Shown in pieces: positions 55,447-64,000 of a DNA stretch of 64,000 nucleotides; position 1 is the first letter of the stretch; each line of letters begins with the position of its first letter. Both the position numbers and the translations under genes were made by a program. The stretch is taken from positions 62,001 to 126,000 of the forward strand of contig JARKIF010000084.1 in NCBI GenBank assembly GCA_029378245.1, in the 5' to 3' direction. Under the pieces are notes generated by a model that was given only the letters and a program-made list of their open reading frames with translations, did not search any database and was not told the DNA's origin. The DNA comes from Roridomyces roridus (taxonomy: Eukaryota > Basidiomycota > Agaricomycetes > Agaricales > Mycenaceae).

Positions 55447-56105
55447 ACGCTGAAGGGTGGCATTGCGTCAGAAAGGGGGCTCGGTGACGAGGCCAATGAA
55501 TGGCGCGTACCGTCTTCACAGTCGGAGAAGTCATTGCAGATAGCATGGTGTTGGTAGTGAAGAAAGCTCGGGGGGAGAACTGTTCTCTTCAGCAGTACGA
55601 GCCGGTCCTTTATACTCGCCCTCAAGTGCTACTTGTCATTTTCGTCCAAGGAGGTTTAACCGCGTCGAACAATGCGCTATCTTTAGACGTTGTGAATCGC
55701 CCGTGCCGTTGCCGTGACCACAGGGCGGCAATTGTCCCATGTCCGAGAAAGGCAAGGAGGTTGAATATGTAGATTACATAAGTACGTAAGTACTTTTTGC
55801 GTGCGAGTCACGGTGTGAGGTGTGGTACATGTATGACTCACTTGAGTCAGGGAGGGAGGTGATTCTAGGACCTTGTTGCTCGTTGGCTGCGGCGCGAGCT
55901 GTGTATGCTCGGAGCCACGTTGGCCAGTGGTGCGGGATCGATATCGAATCCGGACAAGGTATAGGCCCTCCTAATGCTCTCAGACTTTTGTTTCGTTTTG
56001 GATTATGCCGGTTCAACATGTAAGTACTTGTTGTTGGATAATGTCGAGCTGTATCCAAGCTGTATCCTCATCTTGGGTTCCAAAAAGGCAATGCTATTGG
56101 GAAAC
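55447..56105. other. Intergenic stretch
   Basis: No supported gene. A segment near 55990-56010 (TTTTGTTTCGTTTTGGATTA) recurs in similar form near 56513-56527, suggesting a dispersed repeat linked to the tRNA-like sequences next door. Confidence 0.35.
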
Positions 56106-56108
56106 AAT

Positions 56109-56226
56109 TGCCCTCGGTAGGAATCGAACCTACTCCTTCTCAGTTTATTTGCTCATTCGCCAAATCATATTGCTGAGACGAATCGACCGCGATCTGCCAA
56201 GGGTTGTCTTGCACTTTCTTCGAGGG
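56109..56226 (-). other. tRNA-like sequence, copy 1
   Basis: On the minus strand the 3' part is a perfect T-arm (GTAGG-TTCGATT-CCTAC) followed by CGAGGGC-A as acceptor. The upstream CAGATCGCGGTCGATT matches copy 2 at about 56670-56757. The 5' acceptor (ACCCTTG) pairs apart from one A-C mismatch and one G-T pair. The long anticodon region could hold an intron. It may be a tRNA with intron, a pseudogene or a SINE head. Confidence 0.35.
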
Positions 56227-56455
56227 TAAGATAATATGATATCACAGACTTGAGTCCCACGGGAAAACCCTTCGTTGGTCCGCAGACGACGCTTTGAAAC
56301 ATTCATTTTCGTCTGTTCAACAACTCGAGCTCTTCATGGCGGGTCCGGGTCCGCCAGTGCCTTTAGGATTGGCTGGCACTTACCTGCAAGGCTCGGTGAA
56401 GGGAGATTTCAATAAGTACCTTGTTGTCATACATATTCGCCGTAGTATGTTGGGC

Positions 56456-56487
56456 AAGTTGCCAAGGTTCGAATCCCGACAAGGCAT
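56456..56487 (+). other. tRNA-like B-box sequence
   Basis: CCAAGGTTCGAATCCCGAC resembles a tRNA T-arm/B box on the plus strand. The rest of a tRNA is not evident. Confidence 0.25.
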
Positions 56488-56669
56488 TGTTCGCGTACGC
56501 TTCATTATGACTTTTGTTTTGGATTACATATGGCTGTTCAACTGTGAAAATTTCGATCTGTTTCCTGTTGCCTCGTACCCGGGCTTCCGGGCAAAATGCT
56601 AGGTACATACTTAGATGAGTCATAAGTAGTCATAAGTTGCAAAAGGTTGGAACACATGGACTCACCGTA

Positions 56670-56757
56670 TGGCCTCGGTAGGAATCGAACCTACTGCTTC
56701 TTGTAAGGTCGGTGCGTTGTTTGGGATGTTGCCGAGAGGATCGACCACGATCTGCGA
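56670..56757 (-). other. tRNA-like sequence, copy 2
   Basis: The same T-arm and B box as copy 1 (GTAGG-TTCGATT-CCTAC). Upstream GCCCTCG pairs with CGAGGCC except one position. The D-arm-like GATCGTGGTCGATC is shared with copy 1. The anticodon region differs completely, so the two are not a simple duplication of one tRNA. Confidence 0.35.
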
Positions 56758-56831
56758 GGGCGTTGTATTCACACTTCAGCCGCTGGAAACAGGAGAGGGA
56801 GGGTTTGCACTTGTGAGCCGAAATCAACTGG

Positions 56832-57330
56832 ATGATGACGCATCACTGGACCAAACGCGACTTTTTCGCCTTCATGGCCGCGATACCCTGCCGCGTGCTC
56901 ACGCTGGTGCTCTTCATCGCCTTGACGACGCTCCTCTGCCTCTCCATCCTTCTCCTCGAACCTGGCGAGCGCGTCCTCTCCTTCATAGACCGAAACTCTC
57001 CGCCCGCCCAAGTCCCAATCAGCATTGACGCAAACTGCTCGGCGTTTCCGTGCTGAGGAATCCGACAGCCCGCTCATCGACTAACTCATGTGTGGCATAC
57101 GAAAGCTCCGCACAGACGCCCTCGCCGAAAAGAGCTACGCTGGAGACAAGCACAATACCATCGTCTCGCTCCCGTTCACGTGGCCCGGAAGGAGGACAAA
57201 TCGACGCCGGGCGATCTCGAGTTTCTTGATGATATCCCGCCAGAGGAGGAGCAGGATCCGATGACGGGTATGATGGGAGACCTTACGCCCTACTCGCCCA
57301 AGCTCGCCGAGGTCCGCACCCTGACGCGTT
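56832..57330 (+). pseudogene. Membrane-protein gene remnant, unrecognised
   Basis: The frame from 56832 (MMTHHWTKRDFFAFMAAIPC) has one strong transmembrane segment (VLTLVLFIALTTLLCLSILLL) and stops at 57056. Downstream, KSYAGDKHNTIVSLPFTWPG and then GDLEFLDDIPPEEEQDPMTG look like further coding pieces in other frames, ending near 57330 where PIG-T-like sequence begins on the opposite strand. Probably a decayed or truncated gene, identity unknown. Confidence 0.35.
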
Positions 57331-57399
57331 CCCGTGTTGCGTGCTTCCGCTCGCATTTTGCCGCCATCCGTCACGCTGCAACCCGTCGTTGCGCGAAGC

Positions 57400-57531
57400 A
57401 ACCTTGCCGTTGGGTAGCGCGCGAACATGGAGCTCTTCCTCGAAGGTTTCTGGGGGTATTATGGATTGAGAGACTGCGAGGATAGGAAGACACAGAAGCC
57501 AGACCAATTTTAGTTGAAGGGACAGTTGGTG
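57400..57531 (-). pseudogene. Fragment like the N-terminus of GPI-transamidase subunit PIG-T/Gpi16
   Basis: On the minus strand a signal-peptide-like LVWLLCLPILAVSQS is followed by ETFEEELHVRALPNGKVAS, matching the pattern at the mature N-terminus of PIG-T (Glu-Glu-Leu, then Leu-Pro-x-Gly-x-Val). The expected start ATG reads ATT and the next conserved region is missing, so only about 40 residues survive. The intact protein attaches GPI anchors in the ER. This is a recognition from pattern only. Confidence 0.4.
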
Positions 57532-57577
57532 GTGAGACGGAGAGTGATGACCGTTGATCTCGGCACCAACCGTCTTG

Positions 57578-57604
57578 TTCACAAACCACCACCATTTCCG
57601 AACG
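57578..57604 (-). promoter_or_regulatory. Shared upstream motif, copy 2
   Basis: GTTCACAAACCACCACCA then TTTCCGAACG. It is the counterpart of 49192-49216 with a 3-base CCA insertion, about 60-75 bp upstream of the PIG-T-like fragment. Confidence 0.4.
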
Positions 57605-58288
57605 CGGACTCGATTGCTGCATACTGGAACGCGTCCTCGTCTAGGCTGTTCCTTTCGATGTTCCGCGTACGGTCGACGAACCTGCGATGAGAACATTGAA
57701 TGCAATGCTCGTTGCTCTCTTGGTCGGGTCAGCCTCCAGGTCGGCACTCTCTTCGCCGGGGAAATATCAGGGCTCTTGATTCCTCGATTCGATTCTCACT
57801 CCACGGCCTCCGCCAGTCCGCTGTACCTATGTGCGTTTTCACGAGCTAGTAGCTGCTAGATAAGATTGTGCCTGGACTGCTACTGCTACATGATTTCTTC
57901 GCAACTTCTCGAGCTCGATCTGCTTCTTTTCTTCACAGAGACGTTGACCTCGGTCCTCGTTGCCGTCACCGACGATGAGCCTGGCGGCCTTGAGGTGTAT
58001 CACAGGCGACAAGTTGTTTGGGAGTCGACTCCTCGAGCGATCCATCTCTCTATTCGACATTGAATCTCTCTCAGCGTGGACCTCGGTGCTCACCTTTCGT
58101 TCTGCATTTTCTCTGGGTCGTTGCATTCGAGTCCTCGAGAGGATAAAATGTATTATTACGGAACAAATTATCTGATCAATGACGGCGTGATGGACAGGTA
58201 TCACATGGTCACTGTCTTGAGAAAACACATGTAATAGAGGCGCATTTCCCACTTAAATCCCCTTCTCCCCAACTCGTTTTCACTGGCC
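57605..58288. other. Upstream region of the Opi1-type gene
   Basis: No supported gene. AT- and CT-rich sequence, probably promoter for the gene at 58289. Confidence 0.4.
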
Positions 58289-60683
58289 ATGGCGATGGAC
58301 CTCGAGCTCGAGGACGAGGACGTGCGTATCGCCGTGCGCGCTCTTGGGGATATGCGGAATGGAAAACAGCAGAGCGGTAGCAGTACGACTCGTACGTCTT
58401 TCTCCCCTCTCGAGACTCGAAGAAGAAACCCATATTTAATCGCAGCAGCAGCATTCGTCTTCCCTCCTTCCAAAGCAGCCGCCGCAGCCACTAGTCCCAG
58501 CGCAAGCTCGAGCCCCAGCCAAGTCCCCACGCCCGCCCTCTCGTTATCACTGGCGTCCACCTCGACACACCCTGCATCATCTCCGCCACGCACACCCCCT
58601 TTGAACGATACAGATGGAAGCAGTGGCGATGGCAAGGCCCAGGAAGGGACCGCCCCAGTCTACCCCTCGCTCGCTCGCATGCAAAGCCTCCCCCTAGTCA
58701 GCGGGGCACTTCGTGTCTACGAAGCGGGTAAAGCCAATTCGCGCGTCGTGCAGGTGCGTTTGCGTTGCGTTCCTTGCCATCCATGTCAATTTCATCTGCT
58801 AATGCACTTCTGGGTGCTAGTATACATCCTCCCTGGTGAGTAGCTCGCTGCGGCATGCGAGCAGTCATCTCCCCGCGGGCTCGGGGGAAAGGATGGATGA
58901 GCTTGCTGGTGGGATGTTGGACCGGGTGAGTATCTCTTTTCGTTCTCGGAGGCCATCCCTCGTTCTCGTTGCGTATCGTGCGCAGGGGCGCTGCTGATGC
59001 GCATGTGATAAATCGCTTGCCGCCCTCGCTTCGCTTCGCTGGCCAGCGTCCTCGCTGTCTCCTTGTTTGGTACGCTCTGCACACAATATGCCATGCGTAG
59101 TGCGCCATGACCCCTTGAAAACGATTCACTTGCCATTAGCGCATGTTTTTCACAATTCGTTGGGGATCGCTGCACGCATGTGATTTCCTTCTCCCCATCC
59201 CAATATCGTCACCTAAAGCTTAACTGACCTGACTGAATCCACTCGTATTAGCTGGGGGCGCCAAAGAGCTACACAGAAGATCGAGATCGGGAGCGTACAA
59301 AGAGAGATAGGGATGTGAAGGATACAGAGCCAGAGGCAGGACGAGTACCGAGCTGGCTGCATGGTACGTTGCCTCTGTCATTAAAACGAGTCGCATGCTG
59401 ACAACTTGCATGACAGCTACTTCACCCTTCGTGCCCCCACCTCCGCCTCCGCCGCCGACCGCAACTGACAAAGGGAAGGGCAAGCGGCGGGAGGAGGATG
59501 CTGGGTCCCCGACAAACGGCGTTACAGTGGAAGACCGACAGGTAGCGCCACGTAGCGGGTGGCAGGCGATGTTACTCGAAGCGGGTGGGCTGAGCGCTGC
59601 GCTGAGCGACGAGAGTATGCGGAAACTGAGGTACTGTCTCCAATGGCTACAGGTATGTCTTCCTCTCCCCCTCTCTCCCTTCTTATCTCACGAATCGGTC
59701 AGTATGCTACACAACACATCGACGCCCAGATATTGATTCTACGAGACTTTATCGCGTCCTTGCAACCCGCACCACCACCTACATCGTCATCTTCCTCCGA
59801 CCCTTCTTCCTCATCGTCAACGCCCGAGTTGACACCAGACCACCTTCGCACACTGTCCCACCTGCGGAGTGATATCGTGCACACCATCCGCCAGGTCGTG
59901 GGCGTTGTATCCAAGTACGCGGGTGGTGCGCTGCCGGAACCAGCCAGGGGGCGGGTGAGGGGTTTCATACTTGGGCTACCGAGGAGGTTTAGTGGGGCAG
60001 AGGCGGGCGTGGGTGGGAGTGCTACGGGCGTTTCGGGACGGGGGACTATTGACGGGACGGGTGTTGTGAAGAGAAGGGGAGCGGCGGGGAGGAGGGAGCG
60101 TGGAGCTGGTGCAGACGAGACCCCTCCTGTGAGTCCTGGACCACGGGGGCATCTGCATTTGCGTTCATCGCATGGACATGGACATAGTCGGCATGGCTCG
60201 TCGTCATCCACGGCTGCTGGGGAGGCCAATGGTGTTGGTATCGTGGGTGAAGCGGACGCTAATCGGGCGATGGCTGCTGCGCAGCGGGTGTTGGCGCTGG
60301 CGATGGAGAGTTTGGATATGATGAGGGGTGTTACGGCTGTTGTTGGGGAGAGTTTGGACCGTGCAGATGCGTGGGTGGATCGCCTACGGACTGTGGGTAT
60401 TCAGCGGGGGATGGAGCCACTTGGGCTGGACGACGGGCCTGGGCTGAGGGGTGCCCGAGGGTCAGGTGGGACGCCTTGGTCGCCTGATGGGAGTAATGCC
60501 CCGAGTCCGAGGTTCTCGGATGCTGCGCCGAGTCCGGCGTATTCTGCGTATTCGGGTGCGGCGAGTCCTGGGATTGCGTTGGGTGGGATGAGTTTGGGGA
60601 CGCCGAGGGAGGAGGAGGGGGAGGAGGACGAGGAGGACGGGGAGAGGGAGGGGGAGGAGAAGGGTATGGAGGTTGATGGATGA
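58289..60683 (+). CDS. OPI1: Opi1-type transcriptional regulator
   Basis: Exons 58289-58753, 58821-58925, 59252-59363, 59417-59652 and 59703-60683 give an exact frame of 632 codons plus stop. The ATG at 58289 is followed by DLELEDEDVRIAVRALGDMRNG, the conserved start of the fungal Opi1 domain. The second conserved block, YPSLARMQSLPLVSGALRVY then EAGKANSRVVQYTSSLVSSS, spans intron 1. KLRYCLQWLQYATQHIDAQI follows across intron 4. A His-rich segment (HLHLRSSHGHGHSRH) and an acidic tail (EEGEEDEEDGEREGEE) close the protein. In yeast, Opi1 represses inositol/phospholipid genes and is held at the ER membrane by phosphatidic acid; a similar lipid-sensing role is inferred here. Intron 2 is 326 nt, much longer than the others, and could hide an extra exon. 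Confidence 0.85.
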
Positions 60684-61251
60684 GGTGAAGTGAGGTTAAT
60701 GCGCTCGCTCCTTGGTTTCTTGAATTTTTTTTGACACACATACACATCCCTTCCTTGTTTCTTGTTTTTTCTTGTACGTAGGTAGCGCTGGGATAGCCTC
60801 TCTGTAAATTGATACTTGTACAGAGCGCCTTTTAGGTCGAGGCGAGAATGGGGTGCTATAACTTGAAGACGGTCTTGGCGAAAACGGATCAGAAATCGCA
60901 AGCCCGAGAAGGCAAGTAGACCGACGGCTTCGCATTCGAGACAGATTCACACTCGGAATAAAAACTACACAGTCGAAAACTGTCTTGTGTCCATCTTGTG
61001 TCCATCCACCCACCCAACCACCCATGTTAGAGCGTCGATGCATCCAAGCGTCAGCAAAGGCAATCAGACACTTGGCATCAAACCTCCTTTCCTCCTACCC
61101 TCATCATCGCTTTCACGTTCCCACCAGAACTGCGTTTGTGGGCCTAAAGCTCGTGTACATAACAGTGTTGTGTGAGTCGCGTATGTTCTCCGGCAGCCCG
61201 ACTACGTTTGGCTGACGATTCTCTCAAGACACTTGTCTCTTGCTTGTCTCC
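60684..61251. other. Intergenic stretch with dispersed repeat copy 1
   Basis: Contains the first copy (about 60790-60990) of a dispersed repeat described separately. No gene. Confidence 0.5.
60790..60990. repeat. Dispersed repeat, copy 1
   Basis: Shares CTCTGTAAATTGATACTTGT, ACGGATCA(G/A)AAATCGCA, GCCCGA(G/A)AAGGCAAG and TCACACTCGGA with copy 2 at about 62815-63045, in the same order and orientation. The copies flank the F-box pseudogene as direct repeats. Confidence 0.75.
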
Positions 61252-62658
61252 ATGGAAAACCTTCCAAACGAATTGTCGGATCGCATCTGCTCCTTTATAG
61301 ACAGAAAGGAGCTATGCACGACGATGCACATATCCTCCAGCCTTCGACGAATCGCATCGGCCCGCCTGCTTTTCCGGTTGGGCATATCGTAGTCCCAAAT
61401 TCGTACTGGAACCGTGAAACTCGTGCTCTCCGACTCGCTATACCTCATCGTGTTTGTGGGCCACATATGCCCAATCCAATGGCTGGAGTATTTCCAAAAC
61501 ATAAGGAGGATGCCAATATCCGAGTTTCAGCGGCTGGGTCCCATCCTCGGCGCGACGGCGCCCATTCCAGACATAGTGATCTACGACAAAATGGAATCCA
61601 AGTGGAAGGAAATGTTGACGTCTCGTGAATTGCACCCCGTCACTCTCCATCTTCTCGCACATCTTCCGCAAACCGCCACGGACACCCTGTTGATTGCCCA
61701 GGGCGAGTGGGCTCGTGTATCCCGCCCCCGTACAGGACCAATGGTCGACGGAAGAGCGTATATCCACAGACGTGTATCCCAAACGTCTCTTTTTTGCCGG
61801 AGGCATACACGTCCAGAAGCTGTCGACAAAGTACACACTGGTCAATCACCGCTGTAACCCGAGGTCCTTCTTCATCGGGCCTCTGCGCGGTGTCCCCGAT
61901 TCTGTTTACTCCGCCTTCCTCGCATGCCCTGACCTCCAGTATGCGGATGTAACGGTGGAGTCCAGGAGCAATGTGATCTTCACCGACCTGGTGGCGTTCA
62001 TAGCCCGACAGGAGGATCTTCGTGCCCTCAACTGCTCACCCAACTCGATTCGACGCTCCTCGCTTGTATCGGGCTCACCTTCTCAGCATCATAGCTCCAG
62101 CAAGATCAAGGAACTCATCGCACCCGCCTCGTACATTCCCCATCTCCTCCCGCTCACTCCGCATGTCGAGTGGCTATCCCTATCCTTCCCCTCACTCCCA
62201 AGGAAGCTGCCAGTGCCAGCGATCTCCATCTGGCCGCGGGTCTTTGACCATGCCGCCTACTCCCTGGCTCTCAATGCCATCGCCCGTCTGCCGCCGGGGT
62301 CGCAAGTTCTCTCCCTGGGTTTCATATTCGACCTCACCACCACGACGAATCTTGCGTGGCAAATGGACGGTGAATCTGACCGCCCTGAGAGGCATCTCCA
62401 CCGCGTCGTCGCACCACCGAGTCCGTGCGACCCAGATTCCCTGCGGATGTGCGATACGTATACACCGCTTCCTTGGTCCGCAGTGCGCTTGCGCTTGCGC
62501 CTTGGCTCGGAAATTTCCCGAGCCTGCGGAGCGTGTCGTTCGACAGGGGAACTTTTGAGCTCATTTCAAGTGCGCAGCGTCTCGTGGTGGTGGAGGACAT
62601 TTTAGCTGCGTGTCCGCGGATGAGGGGTGCTGGGGATGTCGTTTTTGGGGATGACTAG
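61252..62658 (+). pseudogene. F-box protein gene with in-frame stop and frameshifts
   Basis: The ATG at 61252 reads MENLPNELSDRICSFIDRKE then HISSSLRRIASARLLFRL, a compact N-terminal F-box. A TAG at about 61390 interrupts, and the same frame continues VKLVLSDSLYLIVFVGHI to near 61705. Reading then moves to another phase (IHVQKLSTKYTLVNHRC, VEWLSLSFPSLPRKLP) and finally, near 62480, to a third (LALAPWLGNFPSLRSVSF, ILAACPRMRGAGDVVFGDD, stop 62658). At least three disabling changes are present. The F-box is at the extreme N-terminus, unlike the 42-51 kb subfamily. Confidence 0.65.
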
Positions 62659-62814
62659 GATGCGAGGGTGGGGAGGGGCTGCGGTCTTTGATTTCTGTGG
62701 GATGTATGTGGATGCTCAGATAATTGACCGAATGGCCGCCCGGTTTTCACTTTTTTTAGGTACCGATCTGTCTCAGACCTTGTAGGAAACCTGCTGGCAA
62801 TGTCCTTGCATATT

Positions 62815-63045
62815 GATAACTGTGTATCACTGGTACTGGGATCACCCCTCTGTAAATTGATACTTGTACAGAACGTCTATCGAGAGCTCCAGCTGCTAAT
62901 AATAATAGTTCTGCTATGACGCCAAGACAGAGGCGGAAACGGATCAAAAATCGCAGGCCCGAAAAGGCAAGCAGGCCGACGGCCCGAATTCGAGGCAATG
63001 TCACACTCGGATGCGCCAAAAATTATACAGTCGAAATTTTGTTGT
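62815..63045. repeat. Dispersed repeat, copy 2
   Basis: Direct-repeat partner of 60790-60990 with scattered substitutions and indels. It may be part of a SINE, solo LTR or segmental duplication. Confidence 0.75.
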
Positions 63046-63082
63046 GTTGATCTAGATAGAGACCATCTGGAAAACCCGGCCA

Positions 63083-63104
63083 GTCTACATAGGCCTATGT
63101 AGAC
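63083..63104. repeat. 22-bp perfect palindrome
   Basis: Built from GTCTACATAGG and its complement. GTCTACATAG recurs near 63763-63772, which may mark the other end of a roughly 0.7-kb element with CGTAGAC/GCGTAC subterminal repeats. Confidence 0.7.
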
Positions 63105-63919
63105 CGGGTATGCCGCGTACGCGCGTACAAAGGTTACCTCTATATTGTCGAGCCCTTTTTACTGTAGTCTACGGTAGAGTCGCGTACGGCGCGTAGAACG
63201 AACCGCTTAGGCAGCCGAGCTGCATCCGTAACTATTTCCGGGCAGGTTGTACGACACCTCGCCGCTGATTCTCAATCATTGACAGCCGAAGTGCGCAAAA
63301 GAACGGACGAAAAATATATATTGAGACTGGCAACAGTGTTACAGTGTACAAGGCAGTGGCTACCGGTGGCTACTCATAAGCTACTCATAAAGGCACTGAG
63401 ACAGAGGTTGAGTTTTGAAGAGACTTGGGAAGCTGAAGTAGTAGAGAGCCAGAGTGAAAAACCAAAGAGCCAAGGGGGACACAGAACAGCATGCAGGACT
63501 TGTGAAGTCAAAAGGGACCGCAGATCGTGGGTGGGGCAGACGGGGGCAAGAAGCAAAGACGAAGGATTGAAGTCCGGCGGATTTATACTCGATGCACCCG
63601 CTGCCTGATCCGTCTGATCGTTGCCTGAGTATTGGACAACGGCTGACAGCGGGCGCTGCGATCATGGATCGGCAACAACATTTACTGCTCCCGGTTTGCT
63701 CCCACTTCCTCGCCAACACACCTACGCGAATCATCAGTCTACGCACCATACGCGGTCTACGCGGTCTACATAGAAGAGCCATTTCTACCGTGCTAAAAGC
63801 AAGTTCCAGATGACCATGCCAGAAACACCCAACTAACCGCCCATGTTAGAGCCATTACTTAGTGCCCTTCAGCTTGGCTCACTTGGATGAGTCTCGCCTT
63901 CGTATTTGGCTCACATGTA

Positions 63920-64000
63920 TACGAAGGTGCCGGGATCGAACCCCGGAGGATGCCATTGTGAGATGGGTTGGGGCGGTCCAAGCTGGTACTCCTCGGCGGC
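63920..64000 (-). other. tRNA-like sequence cut by the window edge
   Basis: On the minus strand CCGGG-GTTCGAT-CCCGG forms a perfect T-arm followed by CACCTTCG as possible acceptor. The matching 5' acceptor (GAAGGTG) is not seen before 64000, so it may lie outside the window or be absent. Confidence 0.35.

Larger units (their letters stand above)
62659..64000. other. Repeat-rich right end of the window
   Basis: Contains repeat copy 2, a 22-bp palindrome and a tRNA-like sequence at the edge. No supported gene. Confidence 0.45.

Overview
This window looks like nuclear DNA of a filamentous basidiomycete (Agaricomycetes). Genes are split by many 45-75 nt GT-AG introns. The recognisable proteins are lineage-typical: a cluster of F-box proteins with divergent C-terminal halves, a NACHT-ankyrin NLR, a DUF6532-type protein, a fungal Opi1-type regulator, the thioesterase end of a polyketide synthase, and a Ty3/Gypsy element. 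No rRNA genes or CRISPR arrays are visible, and no confident intact tRNA gene.

Layout: 1-4.0 kb has no supported gene. 4.27-7.22 kb holds a large spliced gene of an unnamed family (gene A), preceded by a tandemly duplicated leader. 8.2-10.3 kb is a DUF6532-type gene with many short phase-0 exons. 10.3-25.1 kb is a gene-poor, repeat-rich tract with an F-box relic, at least four TIR elements (one hAT-like with a perfect 8-bp target duplication) and LTR-like debris. 25.36-29.0 kb carries gene B, a homologue of gene A. 29.84-33.8 kb is a decayed, 3'-truncated Ty3/Gypsy element on the minus strand. 34.7-38.0 kb is an NLR with 14 nearly identical ankyrin repeats plus a partial one. 40.8-42.3 kb is a polyketide-synthase thioesterase remnant split by an hAT-like MITE. 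42.6-53.3 kb is the F-box cluster, interrupted by one unrelated spliced gene (47.8-49.0 kb). One F-box gene there is cut by a CACTA-like element that itself carries a Tc1/mariner-like MITE. 54.8-57.5 kb has a small acidic-tailed gene, tRNA-like sequences and gene fragments. 58.3-60.7 kb is the Opi1-type gene. 61.25-62.66 kb is a broken F-box gene between two copies of a dispersed repeat.

Nothing here forms an operon or a metabolic cluster. The window reads as a fast-evolving accessory region: lineage-expanded families (F-box, NLR, gene A/B) in several states of decay, driven by DNA transposons. Several breaks are single-base changes in homopolymer runs, so some apparent pseudogenes may be assembly errors. 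Three insertions carry target-site duplications, and the uninterrupted reading frame can be inferred across two of them.
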